From an uncultured Polaribacter sp. (GTDB lineage Bacteria; Bacteroidota; Bacteroidia; Flavobacteriales; Flavobacteriaceae): a stretch of DNA of 64,000 nt. The position numbers and the translations under genes are program-made. Where the stretch lies: contig CALKEB010000023.1 of the NCBI GenBank assembly GCA_938084845.1, positions 62,001 through 126,000 of the forward strand, read 5' to 3'. Within the stretch, counting starts at the first letter, position 1. Every line of letters starts with the position of its first letter. The notes beneath the pieces were generated by a model. The model was not told the origin of the DNA, did no database searches, and was given only the letters and a program-made list of their open reading frames with translations. This document shows positions 9,692 through 20,289 of this stretch, in pieces.

Positions 9692-10927
9692 CTAATACCA
9701 ACGTTTTTTCTTCTTTTTTGAAGCTGCAGATTTTCTACTTTTTTTATGTTTACTTACCGTATTTGATTGTTTTTTTGTGTGTTTTGGTTTGTTAATAGGA
9801 TAAGGATGCTCATCAATAACTTTTATTGGTTTTTCAATTAATGTTTCGATATCTTTAATGTAATTGTTTTCATCTGGCGAACAGAAAGAAAACGCAATTC
9901 CAGATTTACCTGCTCTACCAGTTCTACCAATTCTATGTACGTAAGTTTCTGGCACATTTGGAATGTCAAAATTGATAATAGCATCTACATTAGTAATATC
10001 TATACCTCTTGCAGCAACATCTGTAGCTATTAAAATTGAGGCTTTTTTACTTTTAAAATCTTCTATGGCTTTGTTTCTAACCCCCTGAGATTTATCTCCA
10101 TGAATACTGGCCACAGTATAGCCATTTTTTAGAAGTGTTTGTTCTAGTTTATCAACCCCAAATTTGGTGCGTCTAAAAATTATAATTTTACCATTGATTG
10201 TATTTCTTAGCAAATGTAAACATAAATCTGTTTTATTTTTTTTTGGTAAATAATACAATAGCTGACCAATATTTTTTGCTGTAGTTTCTTCAGGATTTAT
10301 GTCAACTTTTACAGCGTTTTTAAGTAACGTTTTTGCAAGTTCATCTATCTTTTCTGGAATCGTTGCTGAAAATAAAAGGGTTTGTTTTTTTCTAGGGCAG
10401 TGCTTTTCAATCTTTTTGATATCATTAATAAACCCCATGTCAAGCATTAAATCTGCTTCGTCTAATACAAAGATTTCTAATTGGCTTAAATCAATGTTTC
10501 CTTGCATATGCAAATCAATCAACCTTCCTGGTGTTGCTATTAAAATATCTACACCTTTTGCCAAAATTTCTTTTTGGGGCTCTAAAGACACACCACCAAA
10601 AACGGCAGTACTTCTTAAATTAGAATATTTACTGTAAGATTTAAAGTTCGCTAGTATTTGAATGGCTAATTCACGAGTTGGTGTAATTACCAGGGCTTTT
10701 ATTTTTTTTTCGTCTTTTTCTACATCTTGTTTATCAAATAACAAATTTATAATGGGTAAAGCAAAAGCAGCTGTTTTTCCTGTACCTGTTTGTGCAGATA
10801 CAATTACATTTTTTTTATTTAATATTTCAGGTATTGCTCTTCTTTGGACTAAAGTTGGTTTGTGAAAACGAGCTTCAGCTACCGCTTTTAAAATTTTTTG
10901 ATGTAATGGTAATTCTTTGAATTGCAT
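9692..10927 (-). CDS. rhlE: DEAD-box RNA helicase (RhlE-like)
   Basis: AQTGTGKTAAF, DEAD, SAT, HRIGRTGRAG; basic C-terminal tail. Confidence 0.93.
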   Translation of the reverse strand: MQFKELPLHQKILKAVAEARFHKPTLVQRRAIPEILNKKNVIVSAQTGTGKTAAFALPIINLLFDKQDVEKDEKKIKALVITPTRELAIQILANFKSYSKYSNLRSTAVFGGVSLEPQKEILAKGVDILIATPGRLIDLHMQGNIDLSQLEIFVLDEADLMLDMGFINDIKKIEKHCPRKKQTLLFSATIPEKIDELAKTLLKNAVKVDINPEETTAKNIGQLLYYLPKKNKTDLCLHLLRNTINGKIIIFRRTKFGVDKLEQTLLKNGYTVASIHGDKSQGVRNKAIEDFKSKKASILIATDVAARGIDITNVDAIINFDIPNVPETYVHRIGRTGRAGKSGIAFSFCSPDENNYIKDIETLIEKPIKVIDEHPYPINKPKHTKKQSNTVSKHKKSRKSAASKKKKKRWY

Positions 10928-11047
10928 ACTTGCTTTTTTTGCAAAGGTAGTTTAATGCAATTTAGTTTTTGTAGTAATTTGATTTGAGACTAAAAAAACT
11001 CCAATAATTAGGAAACTCAATTCTAATGATTAAAGTCTTTTTTGATG

Positions 11048-11081
11048 AAAAAAAAGCCTCTATGTTATTTCATAGAGGCTT
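11048..11081 (-). terminator. Rho-independent terminator of htpG
   Basis: AAGCCTCTATG-TTATTT-CATAGAGGCTT with T run on minus strand. Confidence 0.9.
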
Positions 11082-11101
11082 AATTATTTTAAGTATCGCC
11101 A

Positions 11102-13012
11102 CTATTTAATTAATTCGTAGCTTCTTTTAATAAAGTTAGTTAACTCTTCTCCATGCAAAAGGTTTTGAGATAGTTTTGCCAAGTCAAAAGCTTGAGAAAT
11201 TAGTCGCGTTTGTTTTTTCGCTGTTTTTGTATTTAAAATTTCTGATACTAATGGACTATTTGTGTTTACTACCAAATTGTACATGTCTGGAAAATTACCC
11301 ATACCCATCATTCCACCTCCACCAGATGCTTGCATTTCTTTCATTCTACGCATAAATTCTGGAACAGTAATAATAAATGGAGAAGAACTAGAGTCCATAG
11401 CCTCTAACTGCACTGTATAGGTTTCTTTTGGGACAGCAGCTTCGATAATAGGTTTTAACTTTTCTTTTTCTTCATCAGATAATTTAGAAATAATGTTATC
11501 GTCTTTCTTAATTAAATTATCAACATGGTCTGCATCTACTCTAGAGAATTTAACTTTAGCATCACCACCTTCTAATTTTTGCATTAAATGTGCAATAATA
11601 GGAGAGTCTAATACTAATACCTCATATCCTTTTGCAGTAGCTTCTTGAATGTAACTATGCTGTGCATCTTTATTGGCAGCATATAAAATTACATGATTAC
11701 CATCTTTATCGGTTTGAGTATCTTTTGTTTTTTCTAGTAGCTCATCAAACGTAAAGTACTTGTCTGCAACAGTTGGGTAAAGAGCGAATTTTTTAGCTTT
11801 GTCAAAAAACTTATCTTCAGATAACATTCCATACTCAATAATTACTTTGATATCGTTCCATTTCTTTTCAAAGTCTTCACGGTCTTTTTTAAATAAAGAA
11901 GATAATTTATCGCCTACTTTTTTAGTAATATAACCAGAAATCTTTTTTACTGCACCATCTGCTTGTAAATAAGAACGAGATACATTTAAAGGTATGTCTG
12001 GAGAATCGATAACTCCTTTTAACATTTGTAAAAAGTCCGGAACAATTCCTTCTACATTATCCGTTACAAAAACCTGATTTTGGTACAGTTGAATTTTATC
12101 TTTCTGCATGTCTAAGTTTTGAGATAACTTAGGGAAAAACAAAATACCGGTTAAATTAAAAGGATAATCTACATTTAAGTGAATATGAAACAAAGACTCT
12201 TCAAACTGCATAGGATACAATTCTCTATAAAAGTTTGTGTAATCCTCTTTTTCTAAATCAGCAGGTTTTTTTGTCCATGCAGGTTCTGTATTATTGATAA
12301 TATCGTCTACTTCTATCTGTCTGTGAGGCTCAGTAGTTTCTTTACCATCTTTGTCCTTTGTAGTTTTTGGTTCGTGCGTAGGATCGTTTACTTTTTTTGT
12401 TCCAAATTTAATTGGTACTTGGTTAAAACGATTGTATTTGGTTAATAACCCTCTGATTTTACCTTCTTCTAAAAATTCTGTAGAATCCTCAGCAATATGT
12501 AGAACTATTTCAGTTCCTCTGTCAGATTTGTCATGTGCTTCTATAGTATATTCAGGAGAACCATCACAAGTCCAATGAGCTGCAGGAGCATCTTTAAACG
12601 ATTTTGTGAAAATCTCTACTTTATCTGCAACCATAAATGCAGAATAAAAACCGAGTCCGAAGTGACCTATTACTCCAGTTTCATTTTTATCGTCTTTGTA
12701 TTTATCTAAAAACTCTTCGGCACCAGAAAATGCAATCTGGTTAATGTATTTTTCAACTTCATCAGCAGTCATACCTAAACCTTGATCTTTTATCGTTAAG
12801 GTTTTAGCATCTTTATCAATACTGATTTCAATTTTAGCATCACCTAGTTCTGTTTCAGCTTCACCAATAGAAATAAGGTGTTTTAATTTAGTAGTAGCGT
12901 CAGTTCCGTTAGAAATCAATTCTCTTAAAAAGATTTCATGATCAGAATACAAGAATTTTTTAATCAGTGGAAAAATATTTTCTACAGATACATTAATGTT
13001 TCCTTTACTCAT
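11102..13012 (-). CDS. htpG: Molecular chaperone HtpG (Hsp90)
   Basis: FLRELISNGTDATTKLK, IGHFGLGFYSAFMVADKV. Confidence 0.97.
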   Translation of the reverse strand: MSKGNINVSVENIFPLIKKFLYSDHEIFLRELISNGTDATTKLKHLISIGEAETELGDAKIEISIDKDAKTLTIKDQGLGMTADEVEKYINQIAFSGAEEFLDKYKDDKNETGVIGHFGLGFYSAFMVADKVEIFTKSFKDAPAAHWTCDGSPEYTIEAHDKSDRGTEIVLHIAEDSTEFLEEGKIRGLLTKYNRFNQVPIKFGTKKVNDPTHEPKTTKDKDGKETTEPHRQIEVDDIINNTEPAWTKKPADLEKEDYTNFYRELYPMQFEESLFHIHLNVDYPFNLTGILFFPKLSQNLDMQKDKIQLYQNQVFVTDNVEGIVPDFLQMLKGVIDSPDIPLNVSRSYLQADGAVKKISGYITKKVGDKLSSLFKKDREDFEKKWNDIKVIIEYGMLSEDKFFDKAKKFALYPTVADKYFTFDELLEKTKDTQTDKDGNHVILYAANKDAQHSYIQEATAKGYEVLVLDSPIIAHLMQKLEGGDAKVKFSRVDADHVDNLIKKDDNIISKLSDEEKEKLKPIIEAAVPKETYTVQLEAMDSSSSPFIITVPEFMRRMKEMQASGGGGMMGMGNFPDMYNLVVNTNSPLVSEILNTKTAKKQTRLISQAFDLAKLSQNLLHGEELTNFIKRSYELIK

Positions 13013-13135
13013 AATTTGTGTTTATTTTAATTATTAAAGTGTTTAATCGAATACTATTTGTTTAATTGATTCGAATTGACAACATATTTTTTTCTTTTTA
13101 ACAAATAGTCAAAAAAAATACCAAACAATAAATTC

Positions 13136-13148
13136 TGACAAGATGACA
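13136..13148. promoter_or_regulatory. TGACA-N3-TGACA direct repeat in the htpG/fabH divergent intergenic region (candidate site)
   Basis: TGACAAGATGACA; similar element at 55533..55545 upstream of yidC. Confidence 0.35.
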
Positions 13149-13245
13149 TAAAATAATAGTCTATTTCTTGAAAGCAGTTTATAAAATCAAAAATTACTAT
13201 TTTTATACACTTATTTTATAATTAATAAAAATTAGCATTAAAAAT

Positions 13246-14253
13246 ATGTATAATTCAAAAATAACAGGCTTAGGATATTATGTTCCAGAAAATGTAGTGA
13301 CCAATGATGATCTTAAAGAGTTTATGGATACCTCTGATGAATGGATACAAGAAAGAACGGGAATTAAAGAACGCAGATGGATAGACCCTAAGACTGGAGA
13401 AAATACATCTTCTATGGGAGTGAAAGCAGCTAAAATTGCCATAGAAAGAGCAGGATTAACAAAAGATGATATCGATTTTATAGTATTTGCAACTTTAAGT
13501 CCAGATATGTATTTTCCTGGAGGTGGTGTTCGTGTTCAAGATATGCTAGATATGCCTACAATAGGTGCGTTAGATGTACGTAATCAGTGTTCAGGCTTTA
13601 TATATTCAATGTCTGTAGCTGATCAATTCATCAAAACAGGCATGTATAAGAATATATTAGTAATTGGTGCAGAAAATCATTCAGGAGGTCTAGAGAAGTC
13701 TACAAGAGGAAGAGGTGTTACCGTAATTTTTGGAGATGGAGCAGGAGCTGCAGTTTTGTCTAGATGTGAACAAGAAGGTAAAGGGATTTTGTCTTCTCAT
13801 TTACACTCTGAGGGGAAGCATGCAAGAGAGTTAATGCTAGATGGCCCATCTACAGGAAGATGGGTGCCAGAAATTATGGAGGAAAACGATCCTGAAGATC
13901 AATCTTATTTTCCTTATATGAACGGTCAATTTGTTTTTAAACACGCTGTTGTTCGGTTTTCTGAGGCAATTGTAGAAGGATTACAAGCCAATAACCTACA
14001 AAAGGAAGATATAGACATGTTAATACCACATCAGGCAAACCTTAGAATAGCTCAGTTTATTCAAAAGAAATTTAACTTAGCAGATGATAATGTATACAAC
14101 AATATTCAGAAGTATGGTAATACAACAGCTGCATCTGTAATCATTGCTTTGACAGAAGCATGGGAGCAAGGAAAAATTAAAGATAATGATTTGGTTGTTT
14201 TAGCTGCTTTTGGTAGTGGTTTTACATGGGGTTCTGTTGTAATTAGATGGTAG
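13246..14253 (+). CDS. fabH: 3-oxoacyl-ACP synthase III family protein
   Basis: DEWIQERTGIKERR, DVRNQCSGF active-site Cys, IPHQANLRI, YGNTTAAS. Confidence 0.92.
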   Translation: MYNSKITGLGYYVPENVVTNDDLKEFMDTSDEWIQERTGIKERRWIDPKTGENTSSMGVKAAKIAIERAGLTKDDIDFIVFATLSPDMYFPGGGVRVQDMLDMPTIGALDVRNQCSGFIYSMSVADQFIKTGMYKNILVIGAENHSGGLEKSTRGRGVTVIFGDGAGAAVLSRCEQEGKGILSSHLHSEGKHARELMLDGPSTGRWVPEIMEENDPEDQSYFPYMNGQFVFKHAVVRFSEAIVEGLQANNLQKEDIDMLIPHQANLRIAQFIQKKFNLADDNVYNNIQKYGNTTAASVIIALTEAWEQGKIKDNDLVVLAAFGSGFTWGSVVIRW

Positions 14254-14418
14254 CTGATAAAAAGTATTTATACTATTTTTAGAAATTAAAGGCTTGTGTT
14301 AAAAAGGTTTTTTTTTAATTTATAAATGGATGCTCTTCCCTTAAAATATTGTTAATAATTCAAAAAACCCCTTTATTTTGTTTATTATTTAATTAAATTT
14401 GATAAACAATCTATTTTT

Positions 14419-15237
14419 ATGAAATCTTTACACTTATTATTCCGATTTTTCTTTTTTGTTTTTCTAGTTACTTTTTCTGCTCATGCTCAGAAATTAAGCG
14501 GTAAAGCAACTTACATTTCAAAAACTAAAATGGAATTAGGAAATTGGGGAGCACGAATGAGTGAAGCGCAAAAAAAGCAAGTTGCCAATAGATTAAAAAA
14601 CAGGTTAGAAAAAACATACGGGTTAACATTTAATACCACTGAATCTTCATTTAAAGAAGAAGAAAAGATTGATGCTATTTCTGGTGCTACAGATTCTTGG
14701 GGGGCTTATTTTACTAGAGGCGATCACTATAAAAATATTTCTAGCAACAAATTAGTGCAAAGTCAAGAATTTTATGGTAAACGTTTTTTAATAAAAGATA
14801 CTCTATACAAAATTGATTGGTCTATAAGCACTGAGTCAAAGAAAATTGGAAATTACACCTGTTATAAAGCAAAGGCTTTTGTACCTTATAATGAGTTAAA
14901 TTGGTATAATTTTTCTTGGAGTGATTTAAGAAGTACTGAAAACAAAGAAGGTAATGATGAAGAAAATTTAATCATTGTAGAGGCTTGGTATACACCACAG
15001 ATTCCAATGGCGCAAGGACCAGCTGAATTTTGGGGATTACCAGGTTTAATTTTAGAAGTAAGTGCACAAAATACTACTTTACTGTGTACAGAAGTTGCTT
15101 TAACTAAAGAAAGTAAATTACAAATTGATACTCCAGATAATGGAACTGAAATTACAAAAACAGCATACACATCAACCATAAGAGAAAAAATGGTGGAAAT
15201 GCGAAATAACAGAATGGGTAGAAGGAGAGGTAGGTAA
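14419..15237 (+). CDS. GLPGLI family protein
   Basis: Contains WGLPGLILEV; signal peptide. Confidence 0.9.
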   Translation: MKSLHLLFRFFFFVFLVTFSAHAQKLSGKATYISKTKMELGNWGARMSEAQKKQVANRLKNRLEKTYGLTFNTTESSFKEEEKIDAISGATDSWGAYFTRGDHYKNISSNKLVQSQEFYGKRFLIKDTLYKIDWSISTESKKIGNYTCYKAKAFVPYNELNWYNFSWSDLRSTENKEGNDEENLIIVEAWYTPQIPMAQGPAEFWGLPGLILEVSAQNTTLLCTEVALTKESKLQIDTPDNGTEITKTAYTSTIREKMVEMRNNRMGRRRGR

Positions 15238-15260
15238 TATCGGTTTTAAATTTATTTGAC

Positions 15261-15626
15261 TTGAAAAACAAAAAAACATTAGTGCTTGGTGCTTCCCTAA
15301 ATCCAGAACGTTACTCTTTTAAAGCGCTACAAAAATTAACTGAGAATAAGATACCTACTAGGGCTTTTGGTTTAAAAAATGGTGTTGTTTTTGGAGTGAC
15401 CATAGACTCAGAAAAGAAAAGCTATAAAGAAATTGATACAGTCACTTTATATTTAAACCCGAAAAGGCAGAAGGAATATTATGAATATATAGTAAGCTTA
15501 AAACCTAAACGCGTTATTTTTAATCCTGGTACTGAAAACGTAGAGTTTGTGAAGTTATTAAAATCGCATCATATAAATTCTGAAGAAGCCTGTACTTTGG
15601 TATTACTAGCAACAAATCAATACTAA
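15261..15626 (+). CDS. CoA-binding (Rossmann-like) domain protein, TTG start
   Basis: TLVLGASLNPERYSFKALQKL; KPKRVIFNPGTEN. Confidence 0.8.
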   Translation: MKNKKTLVLGASLNPERYSFKALQKLTENKIPTRAFGLKNGVVFGVTIDSEKKSYKEIDTVTLYLNPKRQKEYYEYIVSLKPKRVIFNPGTENVEFVKLLKSHHINSEEACTLVLLATNQY

Positions 15627-15628
15627 GT

Positions 15629-16546
15629 TTATTGTAATTTAAATATAGTCCCTGGGTTTGCAAGCTTTATGTTTTTAAAAACTTCTTTAGCTTCATCTTC
15701 AAATAAAGAGATGTCTTTATACCTCCCTGAATAATGCCCTACTATTAGTTGACCCACATTGGCACTTTTAGCTATTTGTGCAGCTTGTTTGGATGTGCTA
15801 TGTTTTGTTTTTTTTGCTAAATCTTCTCTATCCGCTAAAAATGTGGTTTCATGATATAGAAGGTCTACATTTTTAATTATAGGAACAATGTCTGGTTTAT
15901 AAATGGTATCACTACAGAATGCAAAACGAAGTGGCTTTTTTGGCGGTAAAGTTAATTCATCATTCAAAATAACCTCTCCTGTACTTAGCGTAATATCTTT
16001 ACCAGCTTTTATATTTAAATAATCTGCTTTACCAATTTCTTTATAATTCGAAATATTTTGAATATGAAGTTTTTTAGACTTTTCTTTTTCTTCAAACAAA
16101 TAGCCATTCGTATATACTCTATGATGAAGTGGTATTGTTTTTACAGATACATGATCGTCTTCAAAAATTATTTCACTTTTATTGGATGTTAATTCATGAA
16201 AAATAATTTTGTATTTGGCATGTGATTGAGAGATTTTTAATTGTAATAAAGTAACTTCTTTAATTCCTTCAGGCCCATAGACATGCAAGTCTTTTTCTCT
16301 ACTTAAAATACCATAAGTAGATAACAAACCGACTAAACCATAAAAATGATCCCCATGTAAGTGAGAAATAAAAATATGATTTATTTTAGAAAACCCTACT
16401 TTATATTTTCTCATTTGACGCTGTGTTCCTTCTCCACAATCAATTAAAAAATGGCGATTATTAATTTCTAAATATTGAGAAGTTGGATATGCGTTTACCC
16501 TTGGAGTTGCAGAGTGGCATCCTAATATCGTTAGGCTAAGACTCAT
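15629..16546 (-). CDS. rnz: Ribonuclease Z
   Basis: LIDCGEGTQRQM, FISHLHGDHFYGLVGLL, YHETTF. Confidence 0.95.
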   Translation of the reverse strand: MSLSLTILGCHSATPRVNAYPTSQYLEINNRHFLIDCGEGTQRQMRKYKVGFSKINHIFISHLHGDHFYGLVGLLSTYGILSREKDLHVYGPEGIKEVTLLQLKISQSHAKYKIIFHELTSNKSEIIFEDDHVSVKTIPLHHRVYTNGYLFEEKEKSKKLHIQNISNYKEIGKADYLNIKAGKDITLSTGEVILNDELTLPPKKPLRFAFCSDTIYKPDIVPIIKNVDLLYHETTFLADREDLAKKTKHSTSKQAAQIAKSANVGQLIVGHYSGRYKDISLFEDEAKEVFKNIKLANPGTIFKLQ

Positions 16547-16863
16547 CTAATAACAAAACGTTTAGAAATTATATTTTTAGTATCTCTAATACTATAAATA
16601 TAGATTCCTGATGCTAAATTATTTTTGTAAAAAGGAATACTATTTTTACCTTTTTTTATTGTGTGCTCTTTTTTGTATACAATTTTACCAAGTACATTTT
16701 TAACACTAAGTGTAATTTTAGAGTCTTTTAAGGTTGTGAAAGAAATTGTTGTTGCAGTAACAAATGGATTTGGAGCAGCAGATAGCTTCTCTAGGGACTT
16801 TTTTTGAGAAAAGCCTATTGTAGAAAATGTAAGACAAAAAAGAAAAAGTATTTTTTTTATCAT
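16543..16863 (-). CDS. Small secreted protein with T9SS type A sorting domain
   Basis: SAAPNPFVTATTISFTT...GIYIYSIRDTKNIISKRFVIR pattern; signal peptide; overlaps rnz start by 4 nt. Confidence 0.85.
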   Translation of the reverse strand: MIKKILFLFCLTFSTIGFSQKKSLEKLSAAPNPFVTATTISFTTLKDSKITLSVKNVLGKIVYKKEHTIKKGKNSIPFYKNNLASGIYIYSIRDTKNIISKRFVIR

Positions 16864-16873
16864 CCTGCTTTTT

Positions 16874-17206
16874 TTAAAACCCCAACTCTCTTTCCATTGA
16901 TTCCATATCGATTATATCTTCTGCCTCGGTTAAGGTCGGAACAATATTAAAATCTTCAGGAAAATCGTCTGTGTTATCTATTTTTTGAACAATTATAAAT
17001 GAAGTTTTTTGCAATCTTTTTTTAGATGCAATATTCAAAAATAGTAAATAATCTCTTGTAGAGCTATTAATTTCTTCAGAAAAAGTAATAATGAGGTGCT
17101 CTTTTTCGAATTTTTTAATTTCAGAATCAAGCTTTATGATAAAATCTTGAATACGCTTTTCAGTACAATGAATACGAGTATATTTTGATGTTTTATCAAT
17201 ATTCAT
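16874..17206 (-). CDS. Hypothetical protein linked to rnz/pyrB
   Basis: Uninterrupted 110-aa ORF, tightly packed in operon. Confidence 0.7.
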   Translation of the reverse strand: MNIDKTSKYTRIHCTEKRIQDFIIKLDSEIKKFEKEHLIITFSEEINSSTRDYLLFLNIASKKRLQKTSFIIVQKIDNTDDFPEDFNIVPTLTEAEDIIDMESMERELGF

Positions 17207-17210
17207 AAAA

Positions 17211-18140
17211 CTATCTTTTTATTTGTTGTGCTAATAAATAGATGACAGCCATTCTTACAGCAACTCCATTTTCTACTTGATTTAATATAATGGATTGATC
17301 AGAATCTGCAACATCACTTGTAATTTCTACACCTCTATTTATAGGACCAGGGTGCATTATAACAATTTTCTTTCCAAGATTGTCTAAGATTTCTTTATTA
17401 ATTCCGAAAAGTTGAGTGTATTCTCTGGTAGAGGGAAAGTAGTTAATATCCATTCGCTCATGTTGAACTCTTAAAACGTTTGCGACATCACACCATTCTA
17501 GTGCTTTTTGCAAATTAGTTTCGACAGTTACCCCTAGACTAGAAATATATTTTGGTATTAGTGTTGTAGGACCACAGACTTTAACTTCGGCTCCTTGCAG
17601 TTGTAAAGCAAATATATTAGATAGTGCAACTCTAGAGTGTAGGATATCTCCGATAATTACAATTTTTTTACCTTTTACTGTCCCTAATTTTTCTCTTATA
17701 GAGTAAGAATCTAATAAAGCTTGTGTTGGGTGTTCGTGGGTGCCATCTCCTGCATTAATTATTTTTGCATTAACATGTTTTGATAAAAATACACCTGCAC
17801 CAACATTTCCATGACGCATCACAACTATATCTACTTTCATAGATAAAATATTGTTAACGGTGTCAATTAATGTTTCCCCTTTTTTTACAGAAGATTGTCC
17901 TGCAGAAAAATTGATTACATCTGCAGAAAGTCTTTTTTCAGCAAGCTCAAAAGAGAGTTTTGTACGTGTGCTATTTTCAAAAAATAAGTTAGCAATGGTA
18001 ATATCTCTTAATGAAGGAACCTTTTTAATTGGTCTATTAATTACTTCTTTAAAATGATCTGCAGTTTTAAAAATTAAATCAATATCATTTGCATTTAAAT
18101 ATTTAATTCCTAAAAGATGTTCTACACTTAATTGATCCAT
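17211..18140 (-). CDS. pyrB: Aspartate carbamoyltransferase catalytic subunit
   Basis: FFENSTRTKLSFE, HEHPTQALLD, MHPGPINRGVEI. Confidence 0.97.
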   Translation of the reverse strand: MDQLSVEHLLGIKYLNANDIDLIFKTADHFKEVINRPIKKVPSLRDITIANLFFENSTRTKLSFELAEKRLSADVINFSAGQSSVKKGETLIDTVNNILSMKVDIVVMRHGNVGAGVFLSKHVNAKIINAGDGTHEHPTQALLDSYSIREKLGTVKGKKIVIIGDILHSRVALSNIFALQLQGAEVKVCGPTTLIPKYISSLGVTVETNLQKALEWCDVANVLRVQHERMDINYFPSTREYTQLFGINKEILDNLGKKIVIMHPGPINRGVEITSDVADSDQSIILNQVENGVAVRMAVIYLLAQQIKR

Positions 18141-18141
18141 A

Positions 18142-18681
18142 TTACCTTTGTTCTATATAAACTGCGTCTTTTTTGTGTGTTTCTTTCCAAGTAACCAATA
18201 CTTTTTCTTTGTTTATAGCATCTACTTGTCTTCCTCTGTAATTAGGCTGAATAGGTAAATGTCTGCTAAAACGTCTATCTATAAGCACTAATAACTCTAT
18301 GTTTTTGGGTCTACCATAAGATTGTAAAGCGGTTAATGCAGCACGAACACTCCTTCCAGAATACAAAACATCATCTATAATAATTACTTTTTTATCTTCT
18401 ATTAAAAAGTCAATTTCAGTAGAGGTTGCAGCTAAAGGCGCGTCTCTTCTTCTAAAATCATCTCTAAAAAAGGTGATGTCTAGTACTCCAGACTTTAAAT
18501 CTTTTATAGCGTAGTCTTTCGCTAATAATTGGGCAAGTCTCTCAGATAAGTAAGATCCTCTTGGTTGCAAACCAATTAAAACAGTATCAGAAAAATCATT
18601 ATGATTTTCAATTAGCTGACAAGCCAATCTATGCAGAATAATTTCAATATCTTTTGAGTTAAGTAGCGTTTTTTTGCTCAT
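18142..18681 (-). CDS. pyrR: Bifunctional pyr operon regulator/uracil phosphoribosyltransferase PyrR
   Basis: VIIIDDVLYSGRSVRAAL PRPP motif; preferred start MSKKTLL at 18681 rather than track start 18696. Confidence 0.92.
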   Translation of the reverse strand: MSKKTLLNSKDIEIILHRLACQLIENHNDFSDTVLIGLQPRGSYLSERLAQLLAKDYAIKDLKSGVLDITFFRDDFRRRDAPLAATSTEIDFLIEDKKVIIIDDVLYSGRSVRAALTALQSYGRPKNIELLVLIDRRFSRHLPIQPNYRGRQVDAINKEKVLVTWKETHKKDAVYIEQR

Positions 18682-18873
18682 AAAGAAAGCTATCAAATTT
18701 TAGTTGATAGTTATTGAAAATCAAAATTAATGTAAATAAATGGTTGCACAAAATTTATGAAGCGTAAATCTAGTCTTAGAGTTGTTAATTAAATTGTTGA
18801 AAACAAAACAATGTTTTCTAATTGTGATTAAAGACTTATAGTACATTTAAGTAATAATTCAAATCTCATAGCG

Positions 18874-20244
18874 ATGTCTTTAGTAAAATTTGAATCGATG
18901 CTCAAAACCAATAATATTTACTTCTTTGATTTGGTTGAATTTGAGGAAATTATCATTCATTATTTAGAAACAGGAAAACATTCTTTAGCTAAAAAAGCTG
19001 TAAAATTAGGTTTAGAACAGCATCCAGAATCAGTAGACTTAAAATTGTTAAAAGTAGAATTATTCATTTTTGATAATGATTTGGAGAATGCTTCTCAATT
19101 ATTGAAAAAAATAGAACTTTTAGAACCTAATAATGACGAAGTATTTATTCAAAAAGCAACCATAAACTCAAAGTTAGGAAAACATTTAGAAGCGATAAAT
19201 ACTTTAAATAAAGCACTTATTTTCACTGAAGAGAAAGTAGATATTTGGAATTTATTGGGGATGGAATTTTTGTATTTAGACGATTATATCAATGCTAGGC
19301 TTAATTTTGAAAAATGTATTGATATAGATCTTGAGGATTATGCAGCACTTTATAACGTTGTGTATTGTTTTGATATGGAAAAGCAACATGAACAAGCGAT
19401 TATTTATTTAAGCAGTTATATAGACAAAAACCCATACTGTGAAGTAGCTTGGCATCAATTGGGAAGACAACATTTTGTGCTAGATCAATTTAAGGAAGCT
19501 TTAAAAGCATTTGATTATTCAGTTTTAATAGATGAGTCGTTTATTGGAGGTTATTTAGAAAAAGCAAAAACCCTTGAAGAGTTAGGTAATTTTAAAGAGG
19601 CTATAGAGAATTATTTGATTACTTTAGAATTAGACGATCCAACTGCTTTTGCCTATGTAAGAATTGGGGAATGTTACGAACGATTAAAAAACCACGAAGC
19701 TGCCATTTCTTACTATAAAAAGGCTGTTCATGAGGACCCCTTATTAGATAAAGGCTGGATTTTATTAACTAACTTATTTTACAAAGAGGAGCAATATGAT
19801 AAAGCGACTTATCATATCTCTAAAGCCTTAAAAATAGATGATCAAAATCCTTTGTATTGGAGACGTTATTCTGAAATAAAAATAAAACTCAACTTTTTTG
19901 AAGAAGCAGTTACTGGGTTCGATAAATGTTTGTCATTAAACGATAATGCTATCGAAGTTTATATTGCTTTAACAGATGTTTTAACGTTTTTAGGGGAATT
20001 TAATACTGCAATTCATACGCTTTATAAAGCACAAAAATTTTACAAAAATTTTGCCGAAATAGAATATAGGCTAGCTTGCCTATTTTTTGTTTTAAATAAA
20101 AATAGTTTTGGATTTGATCACTTAAAAAACGGTTTACAAATAGACTATGACTACCATATAATTTTGAATGAATTGTATCCGACCGTTTTCGAAAATGTAA
20201 AAGTACAGCAGTTGCTACAAAATTTTAAAAAAGCATTTGAATAA
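18874..20244 (+). CDS. TPR repeat protein
   Basis: Many tandem TPR-like 34-residue units. Confidence 0.92.
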   Translation: MSLVKFESMLKTNNIYFFDLVEFEEIIIHYLETGKHSLAKKAVKLGLEQHPESVDLKLLKVELFIFDNDLENASQLLKKIELLEPNNDEVFIQKATINSKLGKHLEAINTLNKALIFTEEKVDIWNLLGMEFLYLDDYINARLNFEKCIDIDLEDYAALYNVVYCFDMEKQHEQAIIYLSSYIDKNPYCEVAWHQLGRQHFVLDQFKEALKAFDYSVLIDESFIGGYLEKAKTLEELGNFKEAIENYLITLELDDPTAFAYVRIGECYERLKNHEAAISYYKKAVHEDPLLDKGWILLTNLFYKEEQYDKATYHISKALKIDDQNPLYWRRYSEIKIKLNFFEEAVTGFDKCLSLNDNAIEVYIALTDVLTFLGEFNTAIHTLYKAQKFYKNFAEIEYRLACLFFVLNKNSFGFDHLKNGLQIDYDYHIILNELYPTVFENVKVQQLLQNFKKAFE

Positions 20245-20246
20245 AA

Positions 20247-20276
20247 AAATCTCAAGATTAACTTGAGATTTTTTTA
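20247..20276. terminator. Bidirectional terminator between TPR gene and DUF2911 gene
   Basis: AAATCTCAAG-ATTAA-CTTGAGATTT with A/T runs on both sides. Confidence 0.88.
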
Positions 20277-20289
20277 TATTTTTTCTTTT

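Noticed and set aside
10299-10865. Plus-strand ORFs antisense to rhlE
   Set aside because: Reverse-complement artefacts of conserved helicase codons
14886-15179. 97-aa ORF antisense to the GLPGLI gene
   Set aside because: Shadow ORF
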